This document shows, piece after piece, positions 8,361 through 15,789 of a stretch of DNA of 64,000 nt (position 1 is its first letter; each line of letters begins with the position of its first letter). Source of the stretch: JBBWZH01 sp035544115 (lineage in GTDB: Bacteria > Actinomycetota > Actinomycetes > Mycobacteriales > CADCTP01). The notes under the pieces were generated by a model. That model was not told the DNA's origin and did no database searches. It was given only the letters and a program-made list of their open reading frames with translations. The stretch is from the NCBI GenBank assembly GCA_963714145.1, contig OY970235.1, positions 8,866,001-8,930,000 on the forward strand. The letters run 5' to 3'. The translations under genes were made by a program, and so were the position numbers.

Positions 8361-9050
8361 ATGTCAGCGACGCGCCTGCTCATCCTCGGGGTGCTCCGGT
8401 TCATGCAGCCGGCGCACGGCTACGAGATCCGCCAGGAGTTGCTCTCCTGGCAGCTCGAGCCGTGGACCGCGGTGGGCACCGGGTCGATCTACTCCGCGCT
8501 GCGGACGCTGGAGAAGGACGGCGCGATCCGCGCGGTCGGCTCGGGCCGGCAGGGCAACCGGCCGGCCCGCACCTCGTACGAGATGACCGACGCCGGCCGG
8601 CGGGAGTTCATGACGCTGCTGCGCCAGGCCTGGTGGCAGGTGCATCCCTCGACCGAGCCGCTGGTGCCCGCGATCGGCCTGTTCACGCAGCTGAGCCGGC
8701 AGGAACTGAGCGCGGCGCTGCAGTCCCGGCTGGCCCAGATGCAGGCCCACCTCGAACAGTTGAGCACCGTCCGGGCCACCATCAGGGACGGCGCCACCCC
8801 GCCGGAGGACGAGATCCCCGAGCACGTGCGGGAGTTGCTCGACTTCCTCAGCGCCCGCGGCCGGGCCGAGCTGGAGTGGACCCGGCAGTTCCTGCGCCGG
8901 CTGCGGGCCGGCAGCTACCGGCTGGCGGACGACCCGGCCCCGCCGGACGCCCCGCCCCCGCCGGACGAGCTGGCCGCCGCGGCTCCGCCGGCCGAGCCCG
9001 AGGCGCCGGGCGGGCCGGCCCGGCCGGCCCGGCCGCGGAAAACAACCTGA
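8361..9050 (+). CDS. PadR-family transcriptional regulator
   Basis: 229 residues. The N-terminal winged helix reads LLILGVLRFMQPAHGYEIRQ, then TGSIYSALRTLEKDGAIR, typical of PadR. A C-terminal helical region for dimerisation (about residues 95-185) follows. The last ~45 residues are Pro/Ala-rich and probably disordered. It stands between two ABC-2 exporter operons, and related sequence elements occur both in front of it and in front of the downstream operon. The simplest reading is an autoregulated repressor of one or both exporters that responds to a hydrophobic ligand, as in LmrR. The ligand is not predictable. Confidence 0.92.
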   Translation: MSATRLLILGVLRFMQPAHGYEIRQELLSWQLEPWTAVGTGSIYSALRTLEKDGAIRAVGSGRQGNRPARTSYEMTDAGRREFMTLLRQAWWQVHPSTEPLVPAIGLFTQLSRQELSAALQSRLAQMQAHLEQLSTVRATIRDGATPPEDEIPEHVRELLDFLSARGRAELEWTRQFLRRLRAGSYRLADDPAPPDAPPPPDELAAAAPPAEPEAPGGPARPARPRKTT

Positions 9051-9071
9051 CAGCTCGGTCTGGATCGGTCA

Positions 9072-9087
9072 TAGTACAGTTGTACTA
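9072..9087. promoter_or_regulatory. Inverted-repeat operator upstream of the drug-exporter operon
   Basis: TAGTACAGTTGTACTA is a perfect 7-bp inverted repeat with a two-base centre, 31 bp before the GTG start of the ATPase gene. It shares AGTTGTACTAA with the site upstream of the PadR gene. This is a good candidate site for the adjacent PadR protein. Confidence 0.6.
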
Positions 9088-9118
9088 ACAGCCGACTCAG
9101 GGTGAGAGGGTCAATCCG

Positions 9119-10072
9119 GTGATCGAGGCACGGGCGCTGTCCCGTTCGTTCAAGACCAAGACGGGTGCGGTGGAGGCCGTCCGCGCCATCGACCTCGACG
9201 TGCACAAGGGCGAGATCGTCGGCCTGCTCGGCCCGAACGGCGCCGGCAAGACGACCGTGCTGCGGATGCTGACCACGCTGCTGCGGCCCACCTCGGGCAG
9301 CGCCACGGTGGCCGGTGTCGACCTGCTGCGCGACCCGCGCCAGGTCCGGCGCCGGATCGGCTACGTGGCGCAGATCGGCGCCAGCCCGGCGCCGGGCAGC
9401 CGGGTGGCCGAGGAGTTGGTCACCCAGGGCCGGCTGCAGGGCCTGTCCAAGGCGGTCGCGGTCGAGCGGGTGGCCGGGCTGCTGCCCCGGCTCGACCTGG
9501 ACGGGCTGGGCGAGCGGGCGCTGAACGAGCTCTCCGGCGGCCAGCGCCGGCGCTTCGACGTCGCGCTCGGCCTGGTGCACACGCCCGGGCTGGTGTTCCT
9601 GGACGAGCCGACCACCGGGCTCGACCCGCAGAGCCGGGCCAACCTCTGGGAGCACATCCGCTCGCTTCGGGACGACTCCGGGGTCACCGTCCTGATCACC
9701 ACGCACTACCTGGACGAGGCCGACTCGCTGGCCGACCGGATCGTGGTGATGGACCACGGCGTGGTCGTCGCCGACGACACCCCGGAGGCGTTGAAGGCGA
9801 AGGTCTCCGGTGACGTGATCACCGTCCGGGTGGACGGTGCGGCCAGCGCCGCCGAGACCGTGGCCAGGTCCGCCATCGAGGTCCGTGCGTCCACTGTGGA
9901 CGGGGAGGCGCTGCACCTGACCACCGAGCGCGGTGAGGTGGCGATCGCCCCGCTGCTGCGCGCGCTGGACGCGGCCGGTCTGCCGCTGCTGTCGGTCAGC
10001 GTGGCCCGGCCGACCCTGGACGACGTGTTCCTGACTCTCACCGGCCGGTCGCTGCGCGACGAGGCTGCCTAA
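9119..10072 (+). CDS. DrrA-like drug-exporter ATP-binding protein
   Basis: 317 residues from a GTG start preceded by GAGAGGG. Walker A is GPNGAGKTT, signature LSGGQRRRFDVA, Walker B LVFLDEPTTGLD and switch His in ITTHYLDEAD. The C-terminal ~90 residues match the extension seen in daunorubicin-resistance ATPases (ALKAKVSGDVITVRV, then RPTLDDVFLTLTGRSLRDE). It should energise the ABC-2 permease encoded 28 bp downstream. The operator at 9072-9087 suggests PadR control. Cargo is unknown and no biosynthetic genes are adjacent. Confidence 0.93.
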   Translation: MIEARALSRSFKTKTGAVEAVRAIDLDVHKGEIVGLLGPNGAGKTTVLRMLTTLLRPTSGSATVAGVDLLRDPRQVRRRIGYVAQIGASPAPGSRVAEELVTQGRLQGLSKAVAVERVAGLLPRLDLDGLGERALNELSGGQRRRFDVALGLVHTPGLVFLDEPTTGLDPQSRANLWEHIRSLRDDSGVTVLITTHYLDEADSLADRIVVMDHGVVVADDTPEALKAKVSGDVITVRVDGAASAAETVARSAIEVRASTVDGEALHLTTERGEVAIAPLLRALDAAGLPLLSVSVARPTLDDVFLTLTGRSLRDEAA

Positions 10073-10100
10073 CCTTCATCTGTCCGGAAAGGACACTCCT

Positions 10101-10850
10101 GTGGCCACCGAGATCTGGGTCATCTTCCTGCGGCAGATGCGGCTGCTGCTGCGCAACCCGGTCTGGGTCTTCTTCGGGCTGACCCAGCCGATCCTCTACC
10201 TCGCCCTGTTCGGCCCGCTGCTGAAGAACGTCAGCGGTGGCGGGCTCGGCGGGTCCGCGTCCTGGTCGATCTTCGTACCGGGGCTGCTGCTGCAACTGGT
10301 CATCTTCGGCGCCGGCTTCGCCGGGTTCGGCATCATCCAGGAGCTGCGCGAGGGCGTGGTCGACCGGCAGCGGGTCACCCCGGCGCTGCGCGCCTCGCTG
10401 CTGCTCGGCCGCACCCTGTCCAATGTGGTCACCCTGTGCGTGCAGGCGCTGCTGCTGGTCCTGGTGGCGACCGCGTTCGGGCTGCGGCCGTCCTGGGGCG
10501 GGGTGCTGCTGTCGGTCGTGCTGGTCTGCGTGCTCGCGCTCGGGCTGTCCGCGGCGTCCTACTCGATGGGCCTGATCCTGAAGGACGAGGACTCGTTCGC
10601 CCCGATGATCCAGGGCGTCTCGCTGCCGTTGCTGCTGCTGTCCGGCGTGCTGCTGCCGATGTCGCTGGCGCCGCGCTGGCTGCAGCGGATCAGCGACGTG
10701 AACCCGCTCAGCTACCTCATCGACGGCGTCCGCCACCTGTTCGTGAACGAGTACGACCAGGTGGTCGGCGTCGGCGTCCTGGTCACCGTGGGCGTCACCG
10801 CCCTGCTCGCCCTCTGGGGCACCCGCGTCTTCCAGAAAACCTCCGCCTGA
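10101..10850 (+). CDS. DrrB-like ABC-2 permease
   Basis: 249 residues from a GTG preceded by GGAAAGGAC. It has six hydrophobic segments and the ABC-2 signature region GIIQELREGVVDRQRVTP. The N-terminus (FLRQMRLLLRNPVWVFFGL) and the NPLSYLIDGVRHLF motif are typical of DrrB-type permeases. It forms the membrane half of the exporter with the ATPase just upstream. No terminator hairpin is obvious in the 125 bp before the next gene. Confidence 0.92.
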   Translation: MATEIWVIFLRQMRLLLRNPVWVFFGLTQPILYLALFGPLLKNVSGGGLGGSASWSIFVPGLLLQLVIFGAGFAGFGIIQELREGVVDRQRVTPALRASLLLGRTLSNVVTLCVQALLLVLVATAFGLRPSWGGVLLSVVLVCVLALGLSAASYSMGLILKDEDSFAPMIQGVSLPLLLLSGVLLPMSLAPRWLQRISDVNPLSYLIDGVRHLFVNEYDQVVGVGVLVTVGVTALLALWGTRVFQKTSA

Positions 10851-10976
10851 CCTGGGTCCGCCCAGCGACTTTCCCGCAACTTGCCGGCAACATCTTCCAA
10901 TCATGAGCAGAAGTCCTTAGGTTGGCTGAGAAAGTCCGGCGGCGCGGACACGTATCCGAGCTGGGGAGAGTGTTCG

Positions 10977-11789
10977 ATGCGGATCATGATCAGAGCGCTG
11001 CTCGTGGCCGGCCTGGCTGCGGGGATGGTCAGCGCGGCGATGCCCGCGGATGCGTCCGGCGGGCCTGGCCACCATCAACGGTTCCGGGCGCTGGTCTTCT
11101 CGAAGACCGCGGCGTTCCGGCACGACTCGATCCCGGCCGGCATCGCGGCGATCCAGGGCCTCGGCGCCCGGAACGGCTTCGGCGTCGACGCGACCGAGGA
11201 CGCGGCCGCGTTCACCGACCGCAACCTGGCCCGCTACGACGTGGTGATCTGGCTGTCCACCACCGGCGACGTGCTCGACGACACCCAGCAGGCCGCGTTC
11301 GAACGCTACATCCGGGCCGGCGGCGGGTACGCCGGCATCCACGCGGCATCCGATACCGAGTACGACTGGCCCTGGTACGGCGGCCTGGTCGGCGCCTACT
11401 TCCGCGACCACCCCGGCTCGGTGAACGCGCAGTTCCAGGTCGCGACGGTCAAGGTGCTCGGGCACGACACCCCGGCAACCCGGCCGCTGCCGGGCCGGTG
11501 GGTGCGCGAGGAGGAGTGGTACAACTTCCGCACCAACCCGCGCGGCAGCGTGCGGGTGCTGGCCGAGGTCGACGAGAGCACGTACGACCCGCGCGGCTAC
11601 AGCCAGCCCGGCGGCTCACCCGGGATGGGCGCGCACCACCCGATCGCCTGGTACCACCGGTACGGCGGCGGCCGCGCCTTCTACACCGCGCTCGGGCACA
11701 AGGCCGGGTACTACACCGAGCCGCTGCTGCTCGCGCACATCCTCGGCGGCATCGAGATGGCCGCCGGCGTGCCGAACTCCTGCCGGTGA
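10977..11789 (+). CDS. Secreted ThuA-like domain protein
   Basis: 270 residues from the ATG at 10977, chosen for GGGGAGAG six bases upstream. A signal peptide (MIRALLVAGLAAGMVSAA) is followed by one ThuA-like (class I glutamine amidotransferase-fold) domain: RALVFSKTAAFRHDSIPAGI, DVVIWLSTTGDVL, GGGYAGIHAASDTEYDW, PIAWYHRYGGGRAFYTALGH. Such proteins often occur alone or fused to secreted sugar-active enzymes. Extracellular carbohydrate turnover is an inference only. It ends 68 bp before a strong bidirectional hairpin. Confidence 0.9.
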   Translation: MRIMIRALLVAGLAAGMVSAAMPADASGGPGHHQRFRALVFSKTAAFRHDSIPAGIAAIQGLGARNGFGVDATEDAAAFTDRNLARYDVVIWLSTTGDVLDDTQQAAFERYIRAGGGYAGIHAASDTEYDWPWYGGLVGAYFRDHPGSVNAQFQVATVKVLGHDTPATRPLPGRWVREEEWYNFRTNPRGSVRVLAEVDESTYDPRGYSQPGGSPGMGAHHPIAWYHRYGGGRAFYTALGHKAGYYTEPLLLAHILGGIEMAAGVPNSCR

Positions 11790-11856
11790 CCCGGCGCCTG
11801 CGGGCGACCGACATCGGCCCGCGAGCGATGGCGTAAGCCGGCCGGTGCCGGCGTGA

Positions 11857-11894
11857 GCTCGCCGGTGCCGCCCCCCGGGGCAGCACCGGCGAGC
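11857..11894. terminator. Bidirectional hairpin between convergent genes
   Basis: GCTCGCCGGTGC (11857-11868) and GCACCGGCGAGC (11883-11894) pair perfectly around a 14-base C/G-rich loop. It lies between the ThuA-like gene (+) and the PRPP synthetase gene (-), where a shared terminator is expected. Confidence 0.75.
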
Positions 11895-11962
11895 GAACAC
11901 GAACGGACCGGACGCGCCGGCCGGAGCGGTGCCGCCGTGCGGCGGCCCGCGGCGGCTGATCC

Positions 11963-12937
11963 CTACCCCGCCTCGGTGATCTCCGAGTGGCCCGGCTGGG
12001 AGTCGAAGAGCGCGCTGACCGACTCGCCGTCGTGGATGCGGCGCATGGCCTCGGCGAGTGCGGGAGCGATCGAGAGGACCGTGAGTTTCGGCTGGCCGTG
12101 GTCCGCCCCGATCGGCACCGTGTTGGTGCAGACGATCTGCGTGACGTCGGGCTGGTCGGCGATGCGCTTGAGCGCGCCGGCCGCGAACAGGCCGTGGGTG
12201 CAGGCGACCCGGATGGTCCGGACCCGCTGTTCACGCAGCCGGTCGAGCAGTTCGATGATGGTGCTGCCGCGGGCGATCTCGTCGTCCAGGACGATGACGT
12301 CCCGGTCGGTGACGTCGCCGATGATCGCGCTGATGCTGACCCGGTCGTCGGTGAAGCGCTGTTTCGCGCCGGCCGCGACCGGCACGCCGAGCATGCGGGC
12401 GAACGCGGCGGCGGCCTTGGCGTTGCCGAGGTCGGGTGACACGACGGTGGTGCGGGACAGGTCGGATGGCCGGAAGTGGTCGGCCAGCTCGCGCAGCGCG
12501 TGCAGGTGGTCGACCGGGACGCTGAAGAACCCGTGCACCTGTGGCGAATGCAGGGTCATGGCCAGTACCCGGCTGACCCCGGCGGCCACCAGCAGGTCAG
12601 CCACCAGGCGCCCGCCGATGGAGATCCGCGGGGCGTCCTTCTTGTCCGAGCGCGCGTAGGAGTAGTGCGGCATGACCGCGGTGATCCGGGCGGCCGAGGC
12701 CCCGCGGGCGGCGTCCAGCATCAGCAGCAGCTCGACGAGGTTGTCGGACACCGGCGCCACCAGCGGCTGGATCAGGAACACGTCCCGCTCGCGGCAGTTC
12801 GCCTGCAACTGGACCTCGAGGCAGTCGTTGGCGAACCGCTGCACCCGGGCCGGAAGGAGCCGGACGCCCAGGTGCGAACAGATCTCGGCCGCGAGCTCCG
12901 GATGGGCACTGCCGCTGAAGACAGCGATGTCACGCAC
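11963..12937 (-). CDS. prs: Ribose-phosphate pyrophosphokinase (PRPP synthetase)
   Basis: 324 residues from the GTG at 12937, chosen because GAGGAG lies five bases upstream and the protein then begins VRDIAVFSGSAHPELA like other family members. It makes PRPP from ribose 5-phosphate and ATP. Motifs: RERDVFLIQPLVAPVSDN, then ARITAVMPHYSYARSDKKD, HSPQVHGFF, and the PRPP loop DDEIARGSTI, which departs from the common DDxxxTGGT pattern. The divergence suggests a second, specialised paralogue and not the housekeeping enzyme. It faces a GntR/FCD regulator across a perfect palindrome. Confidence 0.93.
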   Translation of the reverse strand: MRDIAVFSGSAHPELAAEICSHLGVRLLPARVQRFANDCLEVQLQANCRERDVFLIQPLVAPVSDNLVELLLMLDAARGASAARITAVMPHYSYARSDKKDAPRISIGGRLVADLLVAAGVSRVLAMTLHSPQVHGFFSVPVDHLHALRELADHFRPSDLSRTTVVSPDLGNAKAAAAFARMLGVPVAAGAKQRFTDDRVSISAIIGDVTDRDVIVLDDEIARGSTIIELLDRLREQRVRTIRVACTHGLFAAGALKRIADQPDVTQIVCTNTVPIGADHGQPKLTVLSIAPALAEAMRRIHDGESVSALFDSQPGHSEITEAG

Positions 12938-13068
12938 CAACAGCTCCTCGTCCCGGACGGCAGCCCCTGGTGCGATGCTACTGACGTCCGGACTCCCGGT
13001 TCTGCCGGGCATTCGGTCGCTACCCGAGCACCTCCGGGCGGAAGCAACGCCCGCCGGGCCTGGCTCGC

Positions 13069-13088
13069 GGATATTGCATGCAATATCC
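13069..13088. promoter_or_regulatory. Perfect 20-bp palindrome, likely GntR/FCD operator
   Basis: GGATATTGCATGCAATATCC is fully self-complementary and AT-rich in a GC-rich setting. It is about 131 bp from the PRPP synthetase start and 140 bp from the regulator start. The ATTGCATGCAAT core resembles sites bound by FCD-type GntR regulators. Control of both divergent genes is the natural inference. Confidence 0.7.
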
Positions 13089-13228
13089 ATGGCTCTTCCC
13101 CGGACGCGACCGGGGGAATTCAGCCGGGAGGCGTACCGGAAGAGGTTGTGCTGCCGGCTCGGCGGCGACAACCTGTATGCGATCGGCCCTGACGTTCCGC
13201 CCGGCCGGCCCGACCGAAGGCGACCCCG

Positions 13229-13951
13229 ATGCCCCCAGCGAGCGATCCCGGCGCTGATGTGGTCAGCACGCTCCCCCGGCTGGCGCTGACCAGTGACGGC
13301 CGCACGCCGTCCCGCGGAAGCATGCCGGACGCGGTGGCCGACGCGCTGCGCGAAGCCATCCTGGACGGCGCGCTGGCGCCCGGTGCCTGGCTGCGCGAGG
13401 CCGAGGTGGCCCGCGAGTTGAAGGTGAGCCGGACGCCGGTGCGGGACGCGTTCCGCATCCTCGCCGCCGAGGGCCTGGTGAACATCAACGCCAACCAGGG
13501 CGCCGTGGTCAGCCCGATGACCAGCGACGACGTGCTGGAGCTGTACGCGGTGCGGGAGTCGCTGGAAGGGCTGGCCGCCCGGCTGGCCGCGCGCCGCGCG
13601 CCGCGTACCTGCCTGGAGGCGTTCGCCGGGCTGATCCCGAAGATGAAGGAGGCCGGCGAGAAGCTGGCCTCGCGCGAGCTGTCCCGGCTGAACTTCGAGT
13701 TCCACGCGGTCGTCCGGGACGCGGCCGGCAACCGGTACCTGGAACGGTCGCTGCGGCAGGTGCAGAACGCGGCCCGCCGCTTCCCGGACCCGACCCTCGA
13801 CCTGCCCGGCCGGATCGAGGAGTCGATCGCCGAGCATGTCGCGCTGGCCGACGCGATCAGCCAGGGCGATGTGGCCCGGGCCGAGAAGCTCGCGGTCGAG
13901 CACATGAAGCACCTGTCCGAGCTGCGGATCCGGATGCTGCTGCACCACTGA
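13229..13951 (+). CDS. GntR-family regulator with FCD domain
   Basis: 240 residues. The winged helix (about 30-100) contains ADALREAILDGALAPGAWL and KVSRTPVRDAFRILAAEGLV. The FCD ligand domain (about 105-235) has YAVRESLEGLAARLAA, NFEFHAVVRDAAGNRYL and IAEHVALADAISQGD, with His residues suited to metal or carboxylate binding. The start at 13229 gives a 30-residue leader. The ATG at 13322 (MPDAVADAL) is a credible alternative. It is divergent from the PRPP synthetase gene with a palindromic site between. The effector is unknown. Confidence 0.92.
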   Translation: MPPASDPGADVVSTLPRLALTSDGRTPSRGSMPDAVADALREAILDGALAPGAWLREAEVARELKVSRTPVRDAFRILAAEGLVNINANQGAVVSPMTSDDVLELYAVRESLEGLAARLAARRAPRTCLEAFAGLIPKMKEAGEKLASRELSRLNFEFHAVVRDAAGNRYLERSLRQVQNAARRFPDPTLDLPGRIEESIAEHVALADAISQGDVARAEKLAVEHMKHLSELRIRMLLHH

Positions 13952-13966
13952 ACCCGGCCGGCCCCG

Positions 13967-14022
13967 GACAGGCCGGCCCGGACAGGCCGGCCCGGACAGG
14001 CCGGCCGGGGCAGGCCGGCCCG
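13967..14022. repeat. Four 14-bp tandem repeats
   Basis: GACAGGCCGGCCCG occurs at 13967, 13981, 13995 (last bases changed) and 14009 (first bases changed). It fills the space between the stops of two convergent genes and can fold through GGCCGGCC palindromes, so it may double as a terminator. Confidence 0.8.
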
Positions 14023-14032
14023 CCGGCCGGGT

Positions 14033-14470
14033 TCACCCTTCCGGGTGGCCGGCAGTCCGGTCCAGGACGGCGTGCAGGGAGCGCAGGACGTGCGAGCGCC
14101 AGCCCTGGCCGAGGATGCTGGCGGTGTGCTGCTGGGTCGGATCGTCCGGGTCGAAGCCGGCGTGCTCGATCAGCAGCCGGGTGCCGCGGCCTTCGGCGGC
14201 GAGGGTCCAGGTGACGGTGGTGTCGAGGGTGCCGCCGCGCCAGCTGATCCGCAGCCGGCGCGGCGGCTCCAGGTCGAGCACCTGGCAGTGCACGACGCCG
14301 TCGAAGCCGTGCGCCGGCTGCGGCCGGGTGCGGAACGTGAACCGGTGCCCGACGACCGGCTTGAAGTCGTTCGGCATCAGCCAATCGGCCAGCAGGTCGG
14401 GGTCGGTCAGCGCGGCCCACACCTTCGCCGGCGGGTGTGCGAAGAAGTGGTCGACGGTGATGTCAGTCAT
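14033..14470 (-). CDS. SRPBCC (AHSA1-like) protein
   Basis: 145 residues with the START-like pattern TVDHFFAHPPAKVWAALTDP, then LADWLMPNDF, WRGGTLDTTVTWTLAAEG and LIEHAGFD, ending in a helix containing GWRSHVLRSL. The domain forms a hydrophobic ligand cavity. It overlaps the ArsR gene by eight bases, a standard arrangement in which the regulator and SRPBCC protein are co-expressed. The ligand or role is not known. Confidence 0.92.
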   Translation of the reverse strand: MTDITVDHFFAHPPAKVWAALTDPDLLADWLMPNDFKPVVGHRFTFRTRPQPAHGFDGVVHCQVLDLEPPRRLRISWRGGTLDTTVTWTLAAEGRGTRLLIEHAGFDPDDPTQQHTASILGQGWRSHVLRSLHAVLDRTAGHPEG

Positions 14471-14774
14471 CGGGCTGCGCGTCCAGCAGGTCGCCGAGGG
14501 CGGTCAGCTTGTCCCGCCAGAACCGCTCGTACGGGCTGAGCCACTCGGCCATCTCGCGCAGCGGTTCGGCCCGCAGCGTGTAGAGCCGCTGCCGGCCGGT
14601 CGGGCGCTCGGTGACCAGGCCCGCGTCCTTGAGCACCTTGAGGTGCTCGGAGAGGCTGGGCCGGCGCATGTCGAAGTGGTCGGCCAACTGCTGCACCGGC
14701 TGCGGGCCGCGGTCGCGCAGCAGGGTGAGCAGCTCGCGGCGGGTCGGGTTGGCCAGCGCGGCGAAGATGTCCAT
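14463..14774 (-). CDS. ArsR-family winged-helix regulator
   Basis: 103 residues: MDIFAALANPTRRELLTLLR opening, recognition helix in RRPSLSEHLKVLKDAGLV, wing ERPTGRQRLYTL. The metal-binding Cys motif of classical ArsR proteins is absent, as in the SRPBCC-linked subgroup. It is the middle gene of a minus-strand VOC-ArsR-SRPBCC operon. The likely operator is the 18-bp palindrome at 15188-15205, ahead of the first gene, giving autoregulation. Confidence 0.93.
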   Translation of the reverse strand: MDIFAALANPTRRELLTLLRDRGPQPVQQLADHFDMRRPSLSEHLKVLKDAGLVTERPTGRQRLYTLRAEPLREMAEWLSPYERFWRDKLTALGDLLDAQPDD

Positions 14775-14798
14775 CGTGGCCGGCCCGCGCTGGCCGGG

Positions 14799-15173
14799 TC
14801 AGCGCCGGGCCCGGGTGGTCTGCAGCACCATCGAGTTGCCGTCCGGGTCGTTGAGCGTCACGTACCGGCCCCATGGTGCGTCCTCGACCTCGCTGGTCGG
14901 GACGCCCCGGCCGGCCAGGTCGGCGACGTCCCGGTCCAGGTCGTCGGTCTCCAGCACCAGCCCGCCCAGCGAACCGGCCGGCATCGAGTCGAACCAGGTC
15001 ACCAGCGTGATCGAGGTTTCGGCGCCCTTCGGGGCGAGTTGCACCCAGCGCTGGGCCGGCCCCATCGCGACGTCGCGGACCAGCTCGAAGCCGAGCTTGT
15101 CGACGTAGAACGCCTTGGCCCGATCCTGGTCGGTGACCGGCACGGACAGCAGCTGGATCTGGGTGATGGTCAT
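14799..15173 (-). CDS. VOC-superfamily (glyoxalase-like) protein
   Basis: 124 residues with two beta-alpha-beta-beta-beta units: ITQIQLLSVPVTDQDRAKAF and VDKLGFELV in the first, GGLVLETDDLDRDVADLAGR and YVTLNDPDGNSMVLQ in the second. The DPDGN turn and following hydrophobic strand are typical of glyoxalase/bleomycin-resistance folds. It is the first gene of the operon with ArsR and SRPBCC genes (24 bp spacing) and lies 15 bp from the palindromic operator. Substrate unknown. Confidence 0.92.
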   Translation of the reverse strand: MTITQIQLLSVPVTDQDRAKAFYVDKLGFELVRDVAMGPAQRWVQLAPKGAETSITLVTWFDSMPAGSLGGLVLETDDLDRDVADLAGRGVPTSEVEDAPWGRYVTLNDPDGNSMVLQTTRARR

Positions 15174-15187
15174 GCCGCCGGAGAATA

Positions 15188-15205
15188 GGTAGGAGATCTC
15201 CTACC
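15188..15205. promoter_or_regulatory. Perfect 18-bp palindrome, likely ArsR operator
   Basis: GGTAGGAGATCTCCTACC is fully self-complementary and lies 15 bp upstream of the VOC start, where it would overlap the promoter of the VOC-ArsR-SRPBCC operon. ArsR proteins bind such AT-centred palindromes. The assignment is by position. Confidence 0.7.
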
Positions 15206-15221
15206 GGTCAAGTCGGACCGG

Positions 15222-15542
15222 TCAGCTGCCGCCGGCGATCTCGTACGACCAGAGCTCGCCGCTCATGCTCAGCGGCTTCGGCGCCGGGCCGTCGCCGGCC
15301 GGGGCACCGCCGCGGTGGCCCTGGCTGAACGCGCTCGATCTGGTCCAGGCGTCGAACGACTCCTCGTCCCGCCAGCGGGTGACGACCAGCCAGGTCGTGC
15401 GCTCGTCGGTGGGCTTGAGCAGTTCGAAGCCCTCGAAGCCGTCCTGGTTGTCGACGGCGCCGGCCCGGGCGGCGAACCGGCGGGCCAGTTCGTCGCCGCT
15501 GTCGGCGGGCACGGTCAGCGCGTTGATCTTCACAACAGTCAC
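15222..15542 (-). CDS. Antibiotic biosynthesis monooxygenase (ABM) domain protein
   Basis: 106 residues from a GTG start. The single ABM/dimeric ferredoxin-like barrel shows INALTVPADSGDELARRFAA, VDNQDGFEGFELLKP and TTWLVVTRWRDEESFDAW, which matches the heme-degrading or quinone-oxidising members. The heme-binding His of HmoB/IsdG types cannot be assigned with confidence. It precedes the VOC operon on the same strand with the palindrome between, so it may be a separate unit. Upstream are 12-bp repeats. Confidence 0.88.
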   Translation of the reverse strand: MTVVKINALTVPADSGDELARRFAARAGAVDNQDGFEGFELLKPTDERTTWLVVTRWRDEESFDAWTRSSAFSQGHRGGAPAGDGPAPKPLSMSGELWSYEIAGGS

Positions 15543-15573
15543 CCCGCGATGGTGTCACCCGCGGCGGCGACCT

Positions 15574-15645
15574 GAGCGGCGGCCCGAGCGGCGGCCCGAG
15601 CGGCGGCCCGAGCGGCGGCCCGAGCGGCGGCCCGAGCGGCGGGCC
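15574..15645. repeat. Six 12-bp tandem repeats
   Basis: GAGCGGCGGCCC is repeated at 15574, 15586, 15598, 15610 and 15622, with a slightly altered sixth unit at 15634. It lies just upstream of the ABM gene start and 60 bp before the GH2 promoter, so it occupies a divergent promoter region. Confidence 0.9.
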
Positions 15646-15704
15646 GCGCCGGCCTGGTCGTTCCGGCGGCCGGGCCGGGCGGGGTGCCCGGACGTCCCGT
15701 GGCG

Positions 15705-15745
15705 TTGACAGTGTTCCCCGCCGGACGGAGGCTGTGAGCGCTCAC
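15705..15745 (+). promoter_or_regulatory. Promoter with LacI-type operator for the GH2 gene
   Basis: A consensus -35 TTGACA (15705-15710) is followed after about 17 bases by a weak -10 position. GTGAGCGCTCAC (15734-15745) sits around the expected start point. It is a perfect palindrome with the central CG pair typical of LacI/GalR-family sites. No LacI regulator is in the window, so the repressor must be encoded elsewhere. Confidence 0.7.
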
Positions 15746-15789
15746 TCTCGTGGTCAGCGCGGCGGCTGTCCCGTGTCAGGGGAGGCGTC

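Noticed and set aside
11963..13948. 661-codon minus-strand frame as one PRPP synthetase
   Set aside because: Only the last ~324 residues match the family. The first half is antisense to the GntR gene, and a GTG with a good ribosome-binding site at 12937 gives a family-length protein.
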